DNA of 64,000 nt from Amycolatopsis pretoriensis (GCF_900107925.1 NZ_FNUJ01000005.1:124001-188000); one strand, 5' to 3'; shown: positions 8,533 through 17,311, counted from the stretch's first letter. Numbers and translations: made by a program. Notes: a model not told the origin generated them from the sequence alone.

Positions 8533-9197
8533 TCCGCGTCCTGCTGGCCGACGACCAGGTCCTGGTCCGCGCCGGGTTCCGCGTGCTGCTGGAGACCGAA
8601 GACGGCTTCGACGTCGTCGGCGAGGCCGGCGACGGCGAGCAGGCGGTCGCCGGCGCGGTCGAGCACAAGCCGGACATCGTCGTGATGGACGTCCGGATGC
8701 CGGGGGTCGACGGCCTCGAAGCCACCCGCCGGATCACCGCGAACCCCGACCTCGCCGGGACGAAGGTGCTGGTCCTGACCACTTTCGACGTCGACGAGTA
8801 CGTCTACGAAGCCCTGCGCGCGGGCGCCAGCGGGTTCCTGCTCAAGGACACCGAACCGGTCGAGCTGCTCCGCGCGCTGCGGGTCGTCGCGAGCGGCGAA
8901 GCGCTGCTGGCGCCGACGGTCACGCGCCGGCTGATCCAGGAGTTCGTCGGCCGCCCGGAGAACCGGCGCATCGACACCAGCGCCGTCCGCGAGATCACCG
9001 ACCGCGAGCGCGAGGTGCTGGGCCTGGTCGCGGGCGGCATGTCGAACGACGAGATCGCGGCCCACCTGGTGATCTCCACCGCGACGGCCCGCACGCACGT
9101 CAGCCGCATCATGACGAAGATCGGCGCGCGCGACCGGGCGCAGCTGGTGGTGCTGGCCTACGAGTCGGGGCTGGTCACCCCACGTCACTCCGCCTGA
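8529..9197 (+). CDS. NarL/FixJ-family response regulator
   Basis: A 222-residue partner of the preceding kinase. The receiver domain (residues 1-120) has acidic pocket D8/D9, phospho-acceptor Asp54 (VVMDVRMPG) and Lys in GFLLKD. The C-terminal LuxR-type helix-turn-helix (about 150-215) reads LTDREREVLGLV-like (here ITDREREVLGLVAGGMSN) and TARTHVSRIMTKIG. The 3' end overlaps, on the opposite strand, a predicted 31-residue membrane peptide gene. Confidence 0.92.
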   Translation: MIRVLLADDQVLVRAGFRVLLETEDGFDVVGEAGDGEQAVAGAVEHKPDIVVMDVRMPGVDGLEATRRITANPDLAGTKVLVLTTFDVDEYVYEALRAGASGFLLKDTEPVELLRALRVVASGEALLAPTVTRRLIQEFVGRPENRRIDTSAVREITDREREVLGLVAGGMSNDEIAAHLVISTATARTHVSRIMTKIGARDRAQLVVLAYESGLVTPRHSA

Positions 9198-9270
9198 CCC
9201 GGCGCACCACGCGCGACGCCCGGACCAGGAACACGACGGCGAGGACGCTCACCAGGCAGATCCAGATCAC
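9175..9270 (-). CDS. Predicted 31-residue single-helix membrane peptide
   Basis: A tiny reading frame starting at GTG 9270 and coding for one hydrophobic helix (IWICLVSVLAVVFLVRA) followed by a basic tail (SRVVRRVRRSDVG). A very good ribosome-binding site (GGAGAGGAGG) lies just upstream on the same strand, which is why I call it. It ends inside the convergent response-regulator gene. The pattern, hydrophobic helix then Arg-rich cytoplasmic tail, is common among actinobacterial micro-proteins and small toxins; no function can be assigned. Confidence 0.5.
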   Translation of the reverse strand: MIWICLVSVLAVVFLVRASRVVRRVRRSDVG

Positions 9271-9497
9271 GGTGCCTCCTCTCCGGGCCGATGCTCTGCT
9301 CAGAAGGCGTGTGGGAGTGGGACGGCGTTCACCGACACGGCGGAAAGTCACCCCTTCGGGGCAGAGCACCGGGCGCCCGGCGAAGACTCCCCAAACTCCT
9401 TGTCTTCCGCTACGTTGCGGATCAATCGCAAACCGCAACCTCGCAGGTCGGCCCTTCGTGCCAGACTGATGCCCCGAACGGTGGATGGGGGTCGAAC
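9271..9497. other. Intergenic region before the paralogue pair
   Basis: No further gene recognised. It holds a small hairpin (CCCC-TTC-GGGG near 9350) and a weak inverted repeat TTGCG...CGCAA (9415-9431), which may be control elements of the downstream membrane-protein gene. No convincing -35/-10 pair. Confidence 0.3.
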
Positions 9498-10667
9498 ATG
9501 AGCTGGCAGGACGATCTGCGCCGACTCGACGCGGACCTGGCAGCCGGGCGAATCGAGCCCGCGACACACCGCAAGCAACGGGACGAGCTCCTCGCCGCCG
9601 CGTCCGGGGCGACCGTGCCCTCTCCGGTTCCTTCACCGTTGCGCCGGCCGGGCGGACCGCGTTCCTGGCAGAGCACCAACCCCGCGGCGGTCCCGCCGGC
9701 CACACCGTCCTCGCCCGTTCCCGCCCCGCGGCCCGGTTCGAAGCCGGTGACCCCGCAAGAACGCCCCTGGATGCGGTCCCCGCAGGCGGCGAAGACGCCG
9801 GCCCCGAGCGGGATCCCCGTCCTGCCGGACCACATGACCACCGCGCCGAGCCCGGCCGACATCGTCCCGACCCGGTACCTGAGCGTCGGCGGCCAAGTGC
9901 CGCAGCAGTCGCCGCTGAGCCGATTCCCGCCGGTCGCGACGGACGCCGGTGCGCCGGCGGACCCCGAGGCCGAGCCCGGGCGCCACCGGCACCGGTTCAC
10001 CGGGGGCGAAGACGGGCAACGCCGTCCGGCCTGGCTGCTCCTCACCCTCGGCGTGGTGGTGGTCCTCGTCCTGGTCGTCGGGGGCACGTACTGGCTCGGC
10101 ACCCGGACCGACGCCCCCTCGGACGCCGCGCTGCCCCCGATACCGACCACCGCGGTGCCGACGGACGGCGCCATCGACCCGCAGGCCCCGCTCGACCAGC
10201 GGCTGCCGGCGCTGCCGGGCAAGCCGAACGACGACGACTCGACGATGTCGATCGACAAGGCGCTCGAGGCCAAGGTCATCACCGAAGCCGACGCCAAGCA
10301 GCTCCAGACCCACAACGCCAGGGAGATCATCTTCCGCGCGTCGTCGGACCGGGACAAGCCGCACAACGGCAACCTGCTGATGGCGATCCCGACGCTGTCC
10401 GTCTTCGACGCCAAGCACCTCGCGGCGGGCCTTCGCAACAACCTCTCGGGGGCGCACCTGGCCGCCACCCGGATCGGCCCCACGGACAACGACCTGATGT
10501 ACACGCAGCGGGGGACCGCCGGCTGGGTCGCCCTCCTCTGGTACTCCTCGGGCGCCGTCGTGGTGGGAGTCGGCGTTTCCCAGCCCGAAACCGGGGATTC
10601 CGCCGAGCTGCAAGTCCGCCTCAAGGCGATTCGGGACAACGTCGCGACCGTCCTGCCGCCCGGGTGA
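9498..10667 (+). CDS. Single-pass membrane protein, paralogue A
   Basis: A 389-residue protein of unknown function. Residues 1-33 (SWQDDLRRLDADLAAGRIEPATHRKQRDELL) form a SHOCT-like helical hairpin, then a long Pro/Ala-rich linker, one transmembrane helix (about residues 178-198, WLLLTLGVVVVLVLVVGGTYW) and an extracytoplasmic domain beginning LPGKPNDDDSTMSIDKALEAK. The same order of parts and several of the same motifs occur in the next gene, so the two are tandem paralogues that have diverged strongly. The extracytoplasmic part resembles sensor or lipoprotein-like domains of actinobacterial membrane proteins. Confidence 0.75.
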   Translation: MSWQDDLRRLDADLAAGRIEPATHRKQRDELLAAASGATVPSPVPSPLRRPGGPRSWQSTNPAAVPPATPSSPVPAPRPGSKPVTPQERPWMRSPQAAKTPAPSGIPVLPDHMTTAPSPADIVPTRYLSVGGQVPQQSPLSRFPPVATDAGAPADPEAEPGRHRHRFTGGEDGQRRPAWLLLTLGVVVVLVLVVGGTYWLGTRTDAPSDAALPPIPTTAVPTDGAIDPQAPLDQRLPALPGKPNDDDSTMSIDKALEAKVITEADAKQLQTHNAREIIFRASSDRDKPHNGNLLMAIPTLSVFDAKHLAAGLRNNLSGAHLAATRIGPTDNDLMYTQRGTAGWVALLWYSSGAVVVGVGVSQPETGDSAELQVRLKAIRDNVATVLPPG

Positions 10668-10810
10668 ACGGCCGGCGGCCGAAGCCCGGGTAACAAATCG
10701 ACCCGCAGGTCGGCCGGGGTGGCCTGAAGTGCACAATATGCATGGCATTCGACAGGCGAAGTCGGGTCGGCCGCCGGCCGGCCGATCGGACCGGAATAAG
10801 GGGGCTCCTG

Positions 10811-12022
10811 GTGTCCTGGCAGGAGGAGCTGCGTCGGCTTGACGAGGAGCTCGCGGCGGGGAAGCTGTCCGCGGACGACTACCGGCTCCGGCGCGACCAG
10901 GTACTTTCGTCGGCCGTCGGCGTGGAGAACCAGCAGCCACCGCAGCAGTCGTCGTCCAGCGCGGACGAGACCCAGGTGATCAGCCCGGTCAGCCCGCCCG
11001 GCGGGATCCGGCAGCCGAACCAGGGAGGCGACGCCGAGCGCACCCAGGCGGTGGCGTGGCACCCGCAGCAGGGCCAGCCCGGTGGCGCCGGGGCGACCGC
11101 CTACACGCAGTCGCCGGCCGGCGGCTTCCCGGCGCCGCCGCCGAACGGCGACGACAGTCCGGAGCGGACCCAGGTGGTGCGCAACACCGGCGAGTACCAG
11201 CCGAACTACGGCGAATACACGCAGCAGCCGCCGCCCGGGCAGCCGGGCTGGAACCAGGTGCCGCCGGGAGCGGCCGCACCGCCGTGGGGCGGCGGCGACG
11301 CCGGGGCACCGCACGGCTCGAACGACCTGAGCTGGATGCGCCAGGGCCCCGAGTCCTACTTCGAGACGAAGAGCGGCTCCGGCAAGAAGAAGGGCGTCAT
11401 CATCGTCGCGGCGGTGCTGGTCGTCCTGCTCGCCGGGTTCGCCATCTGGTGGTTCGGCCTGCGGAGCGACTCGAACTCCGTCGCGGATCCGTCCACATCG
11501 AACAAGCCGACGTCCGCCGCGCCGACGACCAGCGCACCGCCGCCGAGCGTCGCGCCGACCCGCGTGCCGCCGATGCCGGGCAAGGCCAGCGACAAGAACG
11601 GCACGATGAGCGTCGACGACGCCGTCGACAAGGAATTCCTCAGCGCGGCCGAGGCGACCTCGATCAAGTCCACCGGCTCCGCGTACGTCACCTGCCAGGC
11701 GGCGACCAACACGCCGTTCGACTACACGGTCGTGCTGGTGAACACCAAGAGCGTCAACGACGCGAACCGCCTCGCCGAAGCGATGCAGAAGCCGCCGGCG
11801 AGCACGAGCCTCCAGCCGGTCGCCGACCACGCCGGGCTCCCGCAGTCGGTGTCGGTCTTCAAGGCGGTCCTCTCCGACCACACGACCTACCGCGCGGTGT
11901 ACGTCTCCGGCGCCGCCGTGCTGCGAATAGACGTCAACCAGGCACCCGCCACGGACACCGCCGTGACCAAGGAGTTCCAGGGCGTCATGAAGGCGATGCT
12001 GGAGAACGTTCCGAACTCGTGA
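10811..12022 (+). CDS. Single-pass membrane protein, paralogue B
   Basis: A 403-residue protein with the same architecture as its neighbour: N-terminal SHOCT-like helices (SWQEELRRLDEELAAGKLSA), a Gln/Pro/Gly-rich cytoplasmic linker, a transmembrane helix (VIIVAAVLVVLLAGFAIWWFG) and a Ser/Thr/Pro stalk leading to an extracytoplasmic domain starting MPGKASDKNGTMSVDDAVDK. GTG 10811 is chosen from homology to paralogue A and a purine-rich GGGGG six bases upstream. The linker has repeated ERTQ(A/V)V-type short motifs (ERTQAVAWH, ERTQVVRNT), possible phospho-Thr sites for a Ser/Thr kinase. Its stop overlaps the methyltransferase start (GTGA). Confidence 0.75.
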   Translation: MSWQEELRRLDEELAAGKLSADDYRLRRDQVLSSAVGVENQQPPQQSSSSADETQVISPVSPPGGIRQPNQGGDAERTQAVAWHPQQGQPGGAGATAYTQSPAGGFPAPPPNGDDSPERTQVVRNTGEYQPNYGEYTQQPPPGQPGWNQVPPGAAAPPWGGGDAGAPHGSNDLSWMRQGPESYFETKSGSGKKKGVIIVAAVLVVLLAGFAIWWFGLRSDSNSVADPSTSNKPTSAAPTTSAPPPSVAPTRVPPMPGKASDKNGTMSVDDAVDKEFLSAAEATSIKSTGSAYVTCQAATNTPFDYTVVLVNTKSVNDANRLAEAMQKPPASTSLQPVADHAGLPQSVSVFKAVLSDHTTYRAVYVSGAAVLRIDVNQAPATDTAVTKEFQGVMKAMLENVPNS

Positions 12023-13647
12023 CGGATGTCCAGGTGACCACGCCGCTGCGGTCCCTCGTCGACCACGACGAGCACGGCTGCACGGTGCTGTCCGACGGCG
12101 TCTCGGACTACGCCGACGGAGCCGAGGACATCGTCACGGCGTTGCTGGAGAACGCGCAGGACCGCGGGTCGCTCAGCGACGAGCTGACCCTGGCCGCGCG
12201 CACCTGGCCCGAGCGCTACCACCTCGACCACGGCCGGGCAAATGTTCTGCGCGGCCTGCGGTTGCCGGCGGGGGCCGCGGTGCTCGAGATCGGCTGCGGC
12301 ACCGGCGCGGTGACCCGTTACCTCGCCGAGTGCTGCGCGTCCGTGGACGCCGTCGAGCCGGTGCCGAGCCGCGCGCGGGGTGCCCGCGCCCGGACCCGCG
12401 GCTTCGGTGACGTCGAGGTCTTCGTCGGCGGCATCGAGGACGTTCCCGCCGCCGAGGCGTACGACGTCGTGGTCGTCGTCGGCGTGCTCGAGTACGTGGG
12501 TGCGGGCGCCGCCGCCGACGACTCCTACCTCGGCTTCCTGCGCGCGGCGCACGATCGGCTGCGCCCGGGCGGCACGCTGGTGCTCGCGATCGAGAACCAG
12601 CTGGGCGTCAAGTACCTCTGCGGGGCCGCCGAAGACCACACCGGCATCCCGTGGGACGGCGTCGCCGGCTACCCGGCGGGCGGGGTCGCGCGGACCTTCT
12701 CCCGCAAGCGGCTCCTGGATCTGCTGAGCCGCGCCGGGTTCGCCGGGACGACCGTGCTCGGGGCGTTCCCGGACTACAAGCTGACGCGGGCCCTGCTCTC
12801 CGACGAGCTGCTCGAGACCCAGCCGCGGCTGGCCACGCAGCTGCCCGGGTTCCCCAGCCCGGACTGGGCGGGCGGCGGCGAGCGCGTGGTGGACGAAGAG
12901 CGCGTGTGGCGCGAGCTCGTCGACGCCGGATTGGCGGCGCACCACAGCAATTCATTCCTCCTGCTGGCCGCGAAGGGCGGTGCCGAGGGTCTCTGGCCGG
13001 CCGAAGCGCTGGCGGTCTTCTTCAGCACGGACCGGGCCGCCGACTTCTGCACCCGGGCGTTCGTCGAGCGCGACGGCGACGTCCTGCGCGTGCGCCGGAC
13101 GCCGATCGCCGCGCACCCCGCCGCCGCGCACGGCGTCCGCGTCGTGTCCACAGGGGACGAAGTGGTGGACGCACCGACCGTGTTCGAGCTGGCGGCGGCG
13201 GATCCCGCCCGGCGGATCGAACTGTTCGCCCGCTGGCGTGACCTCGTCGTCGCCCGGGCCGGCGAGCTCGGCTCGCGGCTGTGGGACCTGACGCCGCGGA
13301 ACCTGCTCGTGACCCCGGCCGGGCTCGTGCCGATCGACCTCGAATGGTCGGTCGACGGGTGCACCGCGGCCGACGTCCTCGCCCGCGGCGTTCTGATCAC
13401 CGCCGACGAGCTGGCCCGCGGCGGCCACGCGTCCGGGCCGACCGTCGGCGACGTCGTGCGCGACCTGTGCCACCGGCTCGAGCTCGACGAAGCCGAGGTG
13501 CTGGCGGCCACCGCCGTGGAGGCCCGCTTCCAGGTGGTCCGCCAGGCCGGCCGCTGCGACGCCGGCTACCTGGCCGAGCGGACCGCCGAACTGCACCGTG
13601 CCTGGACCGACCGGCTCGCCGAGCCGGTCGCCGGCCTGAGCTCCTAG
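12019..13647 (+). CDS. SAM methyltransferase with kinase-like C-terminal domain
   Basis: A 542-residue two-part protein. Residues about 75-235 are a class I methyltransferase, with motif I VLEIGCGTGAVTRYLA and the post-I acidic residue in VDAVEP. The C-terminal part (about 320-540) has LWDLTPRNLLVTPAGLVPIDLEW, which looks like a kinase catalytic loop (D-x4-N) followed by a DFG-equivalent D-L-E. Methyltransferase-kinase fusions such as WbdD cap O-polysaccharide chains; this gene faces a glycan cluster, so a similar polymer-terminating or decorating role is plausible but inferred. It starts at GTG 12019, overlapping the upstream membrane protein, and its TAG stop shares a CTAG with the convergent acyltransferase stop. 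Confidence 0.75.
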   Translation: MTDVQVTTPLRSLVDHDEHGCTVLSDGVSDYADGAEDIVTALLENAQDRGSLSDELTLAARTWPERYHLDHGRANVLRGLRLPAGAAVLEIGCGTGAVTRYLAECCASVDAVEPVPSRARGARARTRGFGDVEVFVGGIEDVPAAEAYDVVVVVGVLEYVGAGAAADDSYLGFLRAAHDRLRPGGTLVLAIENQLGVKYLCGAAEDHTGIPWDGVAGYPAGGVARTFSRKRLLDLLSRAGFAGTTVLGAFPDYKLTRALLSDELLETQPRLATQLPGFPSPDWAGGGERVVDEERVWRELVDAGLAAHHSNSFLLLAAKGGAEGLWPAEALAVFFSTDRAADFCTRAFVERDGDVLRVRRTPIAAHPAAAHGVRVVSTGDEVVDAPTVFELAAADPARRIELFARWRDLVVARAGELGSRLWDLTPRNLLVTPAGLVPIDLEWSVDGCTAADVLARGVLITADELARGGHASGPTVGDVVRDLCHRLELDEAEVLAATAVEARFQVVRQAGRCDAGYLAERTAELHRAWTDRLAEPVAGLSS

Positions 13648-14948
13648 GCGCGCATCGACTCCGGCAGCATGCGGCGCATCGCCCGGCGGGTCGGTTCCTC
13701 GAAGCCGCGGTGCAGCACGTGCGCGAGCACGATCGTCAGCCCGATGAAGCCGAGCACGATCAGCCGGTACTCCCAGCTGGTCGGCATGTCCGTCAGCTTC
13801 AGCTTGGTCTGGATGACGTGCCGCATGACGTCGATGACCAGCCAGTGGACCAGGTACAGCGCGAACGAGATCTTGCCGCCCCAGATCAGCAGCTTCGTGC
13901 GCAGCAGCCACGCGGTGGGTTCCCGGTCGCTGATCGCCAACGAGCCGATCAGCAGCAGGAACAGGGGCACCACGACCACCGTCTCGGCCGAGCCCCACAT
14001 CAGGTGGCCGTTGATCCGCCAGTCCAGGCCCATGTTGTAGCGGCGGAACGGGTCGAAGTGCTGCACCAGGAAGATGACCGCGACGATGACCACGAACACC
14101 ACCGTCGGCCGCAGGAACCACGGCAACCGCGCGGATCGGCCGTACCTCAGCACGATCAGCGCGGTGAACGCGCCGCCGAAGAACTCCGTGAGGACGCGCA
14201 GCGGGATCATCCCCGGCACCAGCGCGTTGTGGAACAGCAGCAGGTCGCTGCCGTCCTCCATGGTCACCCCGATCGCGACGATCGGGAACACCGAGACCAG
14301 CGCGCACAGGACGAGCGAGCGGATGCGGACCGTCTTCAGCATCTTCGCCAGCACCGCGACCGCGACGCTGAAGACGAGGTAGGCCAGCCATTCCGCGCTC
14401 AGCGACCAGTCCACCGGGTTCCACTGGTCCGGTTCGATGAACCAGCCCTGGATCAGCAGGACGTGCTCGAGGAACCGCGCGGGGCTGGCCGCCGCCTGGA
14501 TGCTCGCGTCGGCGTTCACCTGCAGCGAGTACGCGCGGTAGAGCGCCCAGCCGAGCAGCACCAGGAACATCACCGGCCAGATCCGGCTCAGCCGCAGCCA
14601 GAGGAACCCGAGCGCCTTGCGCGGCGTCCACGGCTCGGTCATCCGGTCGAGGTGGGTGTAGGTCATGATGAAGCCGCTGAGCACGAAGAACAGGTCGACG
14701 CCGAGGTGCCCGGCGTCGAACAGCGGCGCCAGCCGGCCGAGGAACGGGAACGACGAGACCAGCTCCGGGCGGAAGTGGAACGTCAGCACCCACAGGGCCG
14801 CCAGCGCGCGCACCCCGGTCAGCTGCGGGATGAACGACGGCAGCGGCCCGTGGTCGGCCGGCTTCGCCGGTTCCGGGCGGGCGGCCGGCGGGGCCGGGGT
14901 CTCGGCTTTGATCGCCGGGAGCACGTCCGTGGTCTCGGTGCTGTCCAT
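13644..14948 (-). CDS. Membrane acyltransferase (OafA/YrhL family)
   Basis: A 434-residue acyltransferase_3 protein with about ten transmembrane helices. The family N-terminus is clear (LTGVRALAALWVLTFHF, then HLGVDLFFVLSGFIMTY), including the conserved His. These enzymes move acetyl or other acyl groups across the membrane onto surface polysaccharides or antibiotics. An acidic/Pro-rich cytoplasmic leader of about 35 residues precedes the first helix. It is the last gene of the five-gene glycan operon and starts three bases after the stop of the tandem glycosyltransferase gene. Confidence 0.9.
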   Translation of the reverse strand: MDSTETTDVLPAIKAETPAPPAARPEPAKPADHGPLPSFIPQLTGVRALAALWVLTFHFRPELVSSFPFLGRLAPLFDAGHLGVDLFFVLSGFIMTYTHLDRMTEPWTPRKALGFLWLRLSRIWPVMFLVLLGWALYRAYSLQVNADASIQAAASPARFLEHVLLIQGWFIEPDQWNPVDWSLSAEWLAYLVFSVAVAVLAKMLKTVRIRSLVLCALVSVFPIVAIGVTMEDGSDLLLFHNALVPGMIPLRVLTEFFGGAFTALIVLRYGRSARLPWFLRPTVVFVVIVAVIFLVQHFDPFRRYNMGLDWRINGHLMWGSAETVVVVPLFLLLIGSLAISDREPTAWLLRTKLLIWGGKISFALYLVHWLVIDVMRHVIQTKLKLTDMPTSWEYRLIVLGFIGLTIVLAHVLHRGFEEPTRRAMRRMLPESMRA

Positions 14949-14951
14949 GTC

Positions 14952-16757
14952 CTACCGTTTCGCGTTGGCGGCGGCCCAGGCGCGCTGGGGATCGAGGTCG
15001 AGCGGCCGGGCCGGTGGGTCCGGCACCGTGCGGGACAGCAGCACCTGCTGCACCAGCTCGGTGCGGTCGTCCCGGCCGGCGACGCCGAGCCAGAAGCCGT
15101 GGTGCTCCAAACCTTCCGACCACGGGTCTTCCGGCCAGCCGCCCAGTTCGTCGAGCACGGTCCGCCGGACCAGGTAGCCGCTGCCCAGGTAGGGCAGCCG
15201 GGCCAGCCGCCGGGTTTCCGGCGGAAGCGCGCCGACCAGGCCCCGGTCGGCGTCCGCGACCGGGCAGTGGGCCACGTCCGCACCGGCCCGCACCGCGGCG
15301 AGCAGCCGGGTGACCAGGTGGGGCGAGCATCGCACACCGGCGTCGAGCACCAGCAGCAGGTCGGCGTCCGACTCGGCCAGGAGCCGGTTGTACGCGTGGC
15401 CGGTGCCCCGGGGGACGGGGTGGTGGAGCGCGTCGTAGGGCTTCGGCCCGGGCGGCTCCACGGTTCCGTCCTGGCAGACGAGGACCCGTCCCGGCACCGT
15501 CGTCCCGCGTGCGAGGTCGTCGACGAGCGCGGCGACCCCCGGGTCCGCGATCCGGCGGACGACGAGCACGTCGAGGTCGTCCGCGCGCGTCACGGGTCCC
15601 GGCGCCAGCGGCAGCGCGGCCGGGGTGAGGACGCCGCCGTCGGTCCGCCGGGCGGTTTCCGCGCGTTCCACGACGAGCCGGGCAGCGAGCCGCCGGTCCG
15701 GGCCGGGTTCGCCGCCGAGGGAGGCCTCCCCGAGGAACCGCGGGTCCCAGCTCGGGGTGTCCACGGCCAGCGGTCCGTCGGCGGGTACGACGATCGGCGC
15801 CGCCTTGCGGAGCGGGCGCTCCGGCCCGGTCGGCGCCGGTTGCCGCTCCGCCAGGTCCGCGGCCAGCTCCAGCAGCGTCCGGGCCGACGGGCCCATGTCC
15901 AGCTCTTCCTTGACGAAGCGGTAGGCCTCGGCGCGGATCGACCGTTCCAGCCGCCGGTCGCGCAGCATCGCCGCGGTGGCCGCGCCCACGACGGTTTCCC
16001 GCGCCACGAGCAGGTGCTTCCCGGCGGTGAACGGTGCAAGGTCGCGGCTCGGTTCGGTGACCACGACGCAGCCGTTGCAGGCCGCCTCCAGCACCCGCAC
16101 CCACTCCAGGGCGCGCGAGGCCTCGCGGTGCAGGTTCAGCAGTACCCGGCTGCGGGCGAGGTGTTCGTGCTTCGCCCGGCCCATCAGGAAGTCGGGGCGT
16201 GGCTTGACCATCGGCTCGTGCGGCGGCGTCAGCAGCCGGACCGCGAAGTCGTCCAGGTCGCGGGCGGCCCGGGCCAGCAGCGCGGAGCGCCGGTGCTCGG
16301 CGGTGCCGAGGTAGGTGACGTCGATGTCGCGCGGCGCGTCCGGGTCGCCGCCCCACCGGTCCCACAGCGGGGTGTAGCCGAGCTGGAACCGGCGGACGTC
16401 GTGGCCGCGCCGCACCAGCTCGTCGGTGGAGTCGGCGTTGATGTCGACCGCGCCGCCGAACTGGGGCAGCAGCGCGGCGCTGGTGTCGAAGGTCCGCGTG
16501 CCGCGGTGTTCGACGCAGAACGCGATCGTGCGGCGCAGCTGGTCCGGTCGCGGCCGTTGCCGCTCCGGGAGCACCACGAGGTATTCGTGCGGGACGACGA
16601 CGAACACCGTGTCGTCGTCCTCGTCGGGCAGCGGTCCGACGTGCGTCTCGGCCCGCCCGCCCGCCCGGCGCACCGCGTCGGCGACGACTTCGAAGAGCTC
16701 TTCCATGAAGGCGCTGCCGCCCGGCGCGGACGCCAGCACCAGTCGGGGATCGGCCAC
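14952..16757 (-). CDS. Two-domain glycosyltransferase (GT-B-like plus GT2-like)
   Basis: A 601-residue protein. The N-terminal half (about 1-320) resembles GT-B glycosyltransferases, with the C-terminal sugar-nucleotide region LHREASRALEWVRVLEAACNGCVVVTEPS. The C-terminal third (about 390-600) looks like a GT2 (GT-A) fold: DLDVLVVRRIAD, GTGHAYNRLLAESDADLLLVLDAGVR, and a GSGYLVRRTVLDELGGW acceptor motif. The GT2 catalytic metal motif is D-A-G instead of the common DxD, so activity of that half is uncertain. Two linkages may be made by one chain. It starts two bases after the coiled-coil gene. Confidence 0.82.
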   Translation of the reverse strand: MADPRLVLASAPGGSAFMEELFEVVADAVRRAGGRAETHVGPLPDEDDDTVFVVVPHEYLVVLPERQRPRPDQLRRTIAFCVEHRGTRTFDTSAALLPQFGGAVDINADSTDELVRRGHDVRRFQLGYTPLWDRWGGDPDAPRDIDVTYLGTAEHRRSALLARAARDLDDFAVRLLTPPHEPMVKPRPDFLMGRAKHEHLARSRVLLNLHREASRALEWVRVLEAACNGCVVVTEPSRDLAPFTAGKHLLVARETVVGAATAAMLRDRRLERSIRAEAYRFVKEELDMGPSARTLLELAADLAERQPAPTGPERPLRKAAPIVVPADGPLAVDTPSWDPRFLGEASLGGEPGPDRRLAARLVVERAETARRTDGGVLTPAALPLAPGPVTRADDLDVLVVRRIADPGVAALVDDLARGTTVPGRVLVCQDGTVEPPGPKPYDALHHPVPRGTGHAYNRLLAESDADLLLVLDAGVRCSPHLVTRLLAAVRAGADVAHCPVADADRGLVGALPPETRRLARLPYLGSGYLVRRTVLDELGGWPEDPWSEGLEHHGFWLGVAGRDDRTELVQQVLLSRTVPDPPARPLDLDPQRAWAAANAKR

Positions 16758-16759
16758 TG

Positions 16760-17311
16760 TCAGCGGGTCTTCCGGCGCACTGTGCGCAGCGGTGCGGTGA
16801 CCCGCCAGCTGATCGTCTGCCGGTGCGCCTCGAGCTCCTGCGCGAGCTCGGCGACCTGGCGGCGCAGCTGTTCCGCGTCCCGGTCGTCCGTCGGCACGAG
16901 CTCGGGCAGGTCGGCGCCGTACAGGGTGAGCTCGGCCTGCAGGAGATCCATCCGCAGCTGATCGCGCTCGAGCCGGGTGCGCTCCAGCTCCTGGCGGGCG
17001 AGGTCGCGGTCGCGGCGCAGGGCGTCCAGCTCCACCCGGGCCTCCGAGGCCTCGTCGACCTGGCGCCGCAGCTCGTCGTTCGCGCGGGCGTCCTCGACGA
17101 GTCGTTCCTGGACGCGCAGGGCTTCGCGCAGCTCGGCGTCGGCGCCGCGGAGCCGGCCCTGCAGCCGCTCGCGCTCGGCCATCAGCACCGAGCGCTCGGC
17201 GCGCAGCTGCAGCAGCTCGGCCCGCACGGACGCCGGCACGGCGTACTCGACCGGCGTTCCCTCGTCTTCAGGGGTGACCGCGCCTGCGGTGGCGTCGTCG
17301 TCGGAGCTCAT
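16760..17311 (-). CDS. Coiled-coil protein of the glycan cluster
   Basis: A 183-residue, mostly alpha-helical protein with heptad-rich sequence from about residue 28 to 165 (LLQLRAERSVLMAERERLQG, RRDRDLARQELERTRLERDQ). It ends with ISWRVTAPLRTVRRKTR; an S-W-R-x-T-x-P-L-R motif is frequent next to coiled coils in bacterial polysaccharide glycosyltransferases and probably is a membrane or partner contact. It overlaps the upstream GT4 gene (ATGA) and precedes the tandem glycosyltransferase gene. Likely a scaffold or length-setting partner for the enzymes; not an enzyme itself. Confidence 0.75.
   Translation of the reverse strand: MSSDDDATAGAVTPEDEGTPVEYAVPASVRAELLQLRAERSVLMAERERLQGRLRGADAELREALRVQERLVEDARANDELRRQVDEASEARVELDALRRDRDLARQELERTRLERDQLRMDLLQAELTLYGADLPELVPTDDRDAEQLRRQVAELAQELEAHRQTISWRVTAPLRTVRRKTR

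Noticed and set aside
12952..16365. Minus-strand frame of 1137 residues
   Set aside because: Overlaps four motif-bearing genes in other frames; low-complexity, Arg/Pro-rich translation.
13281..16961. Plus-strand frame of 1226 residues
   Set aside because: Antisense shadow of the glycan operon; rich in Gln/Arg/His with no domain.
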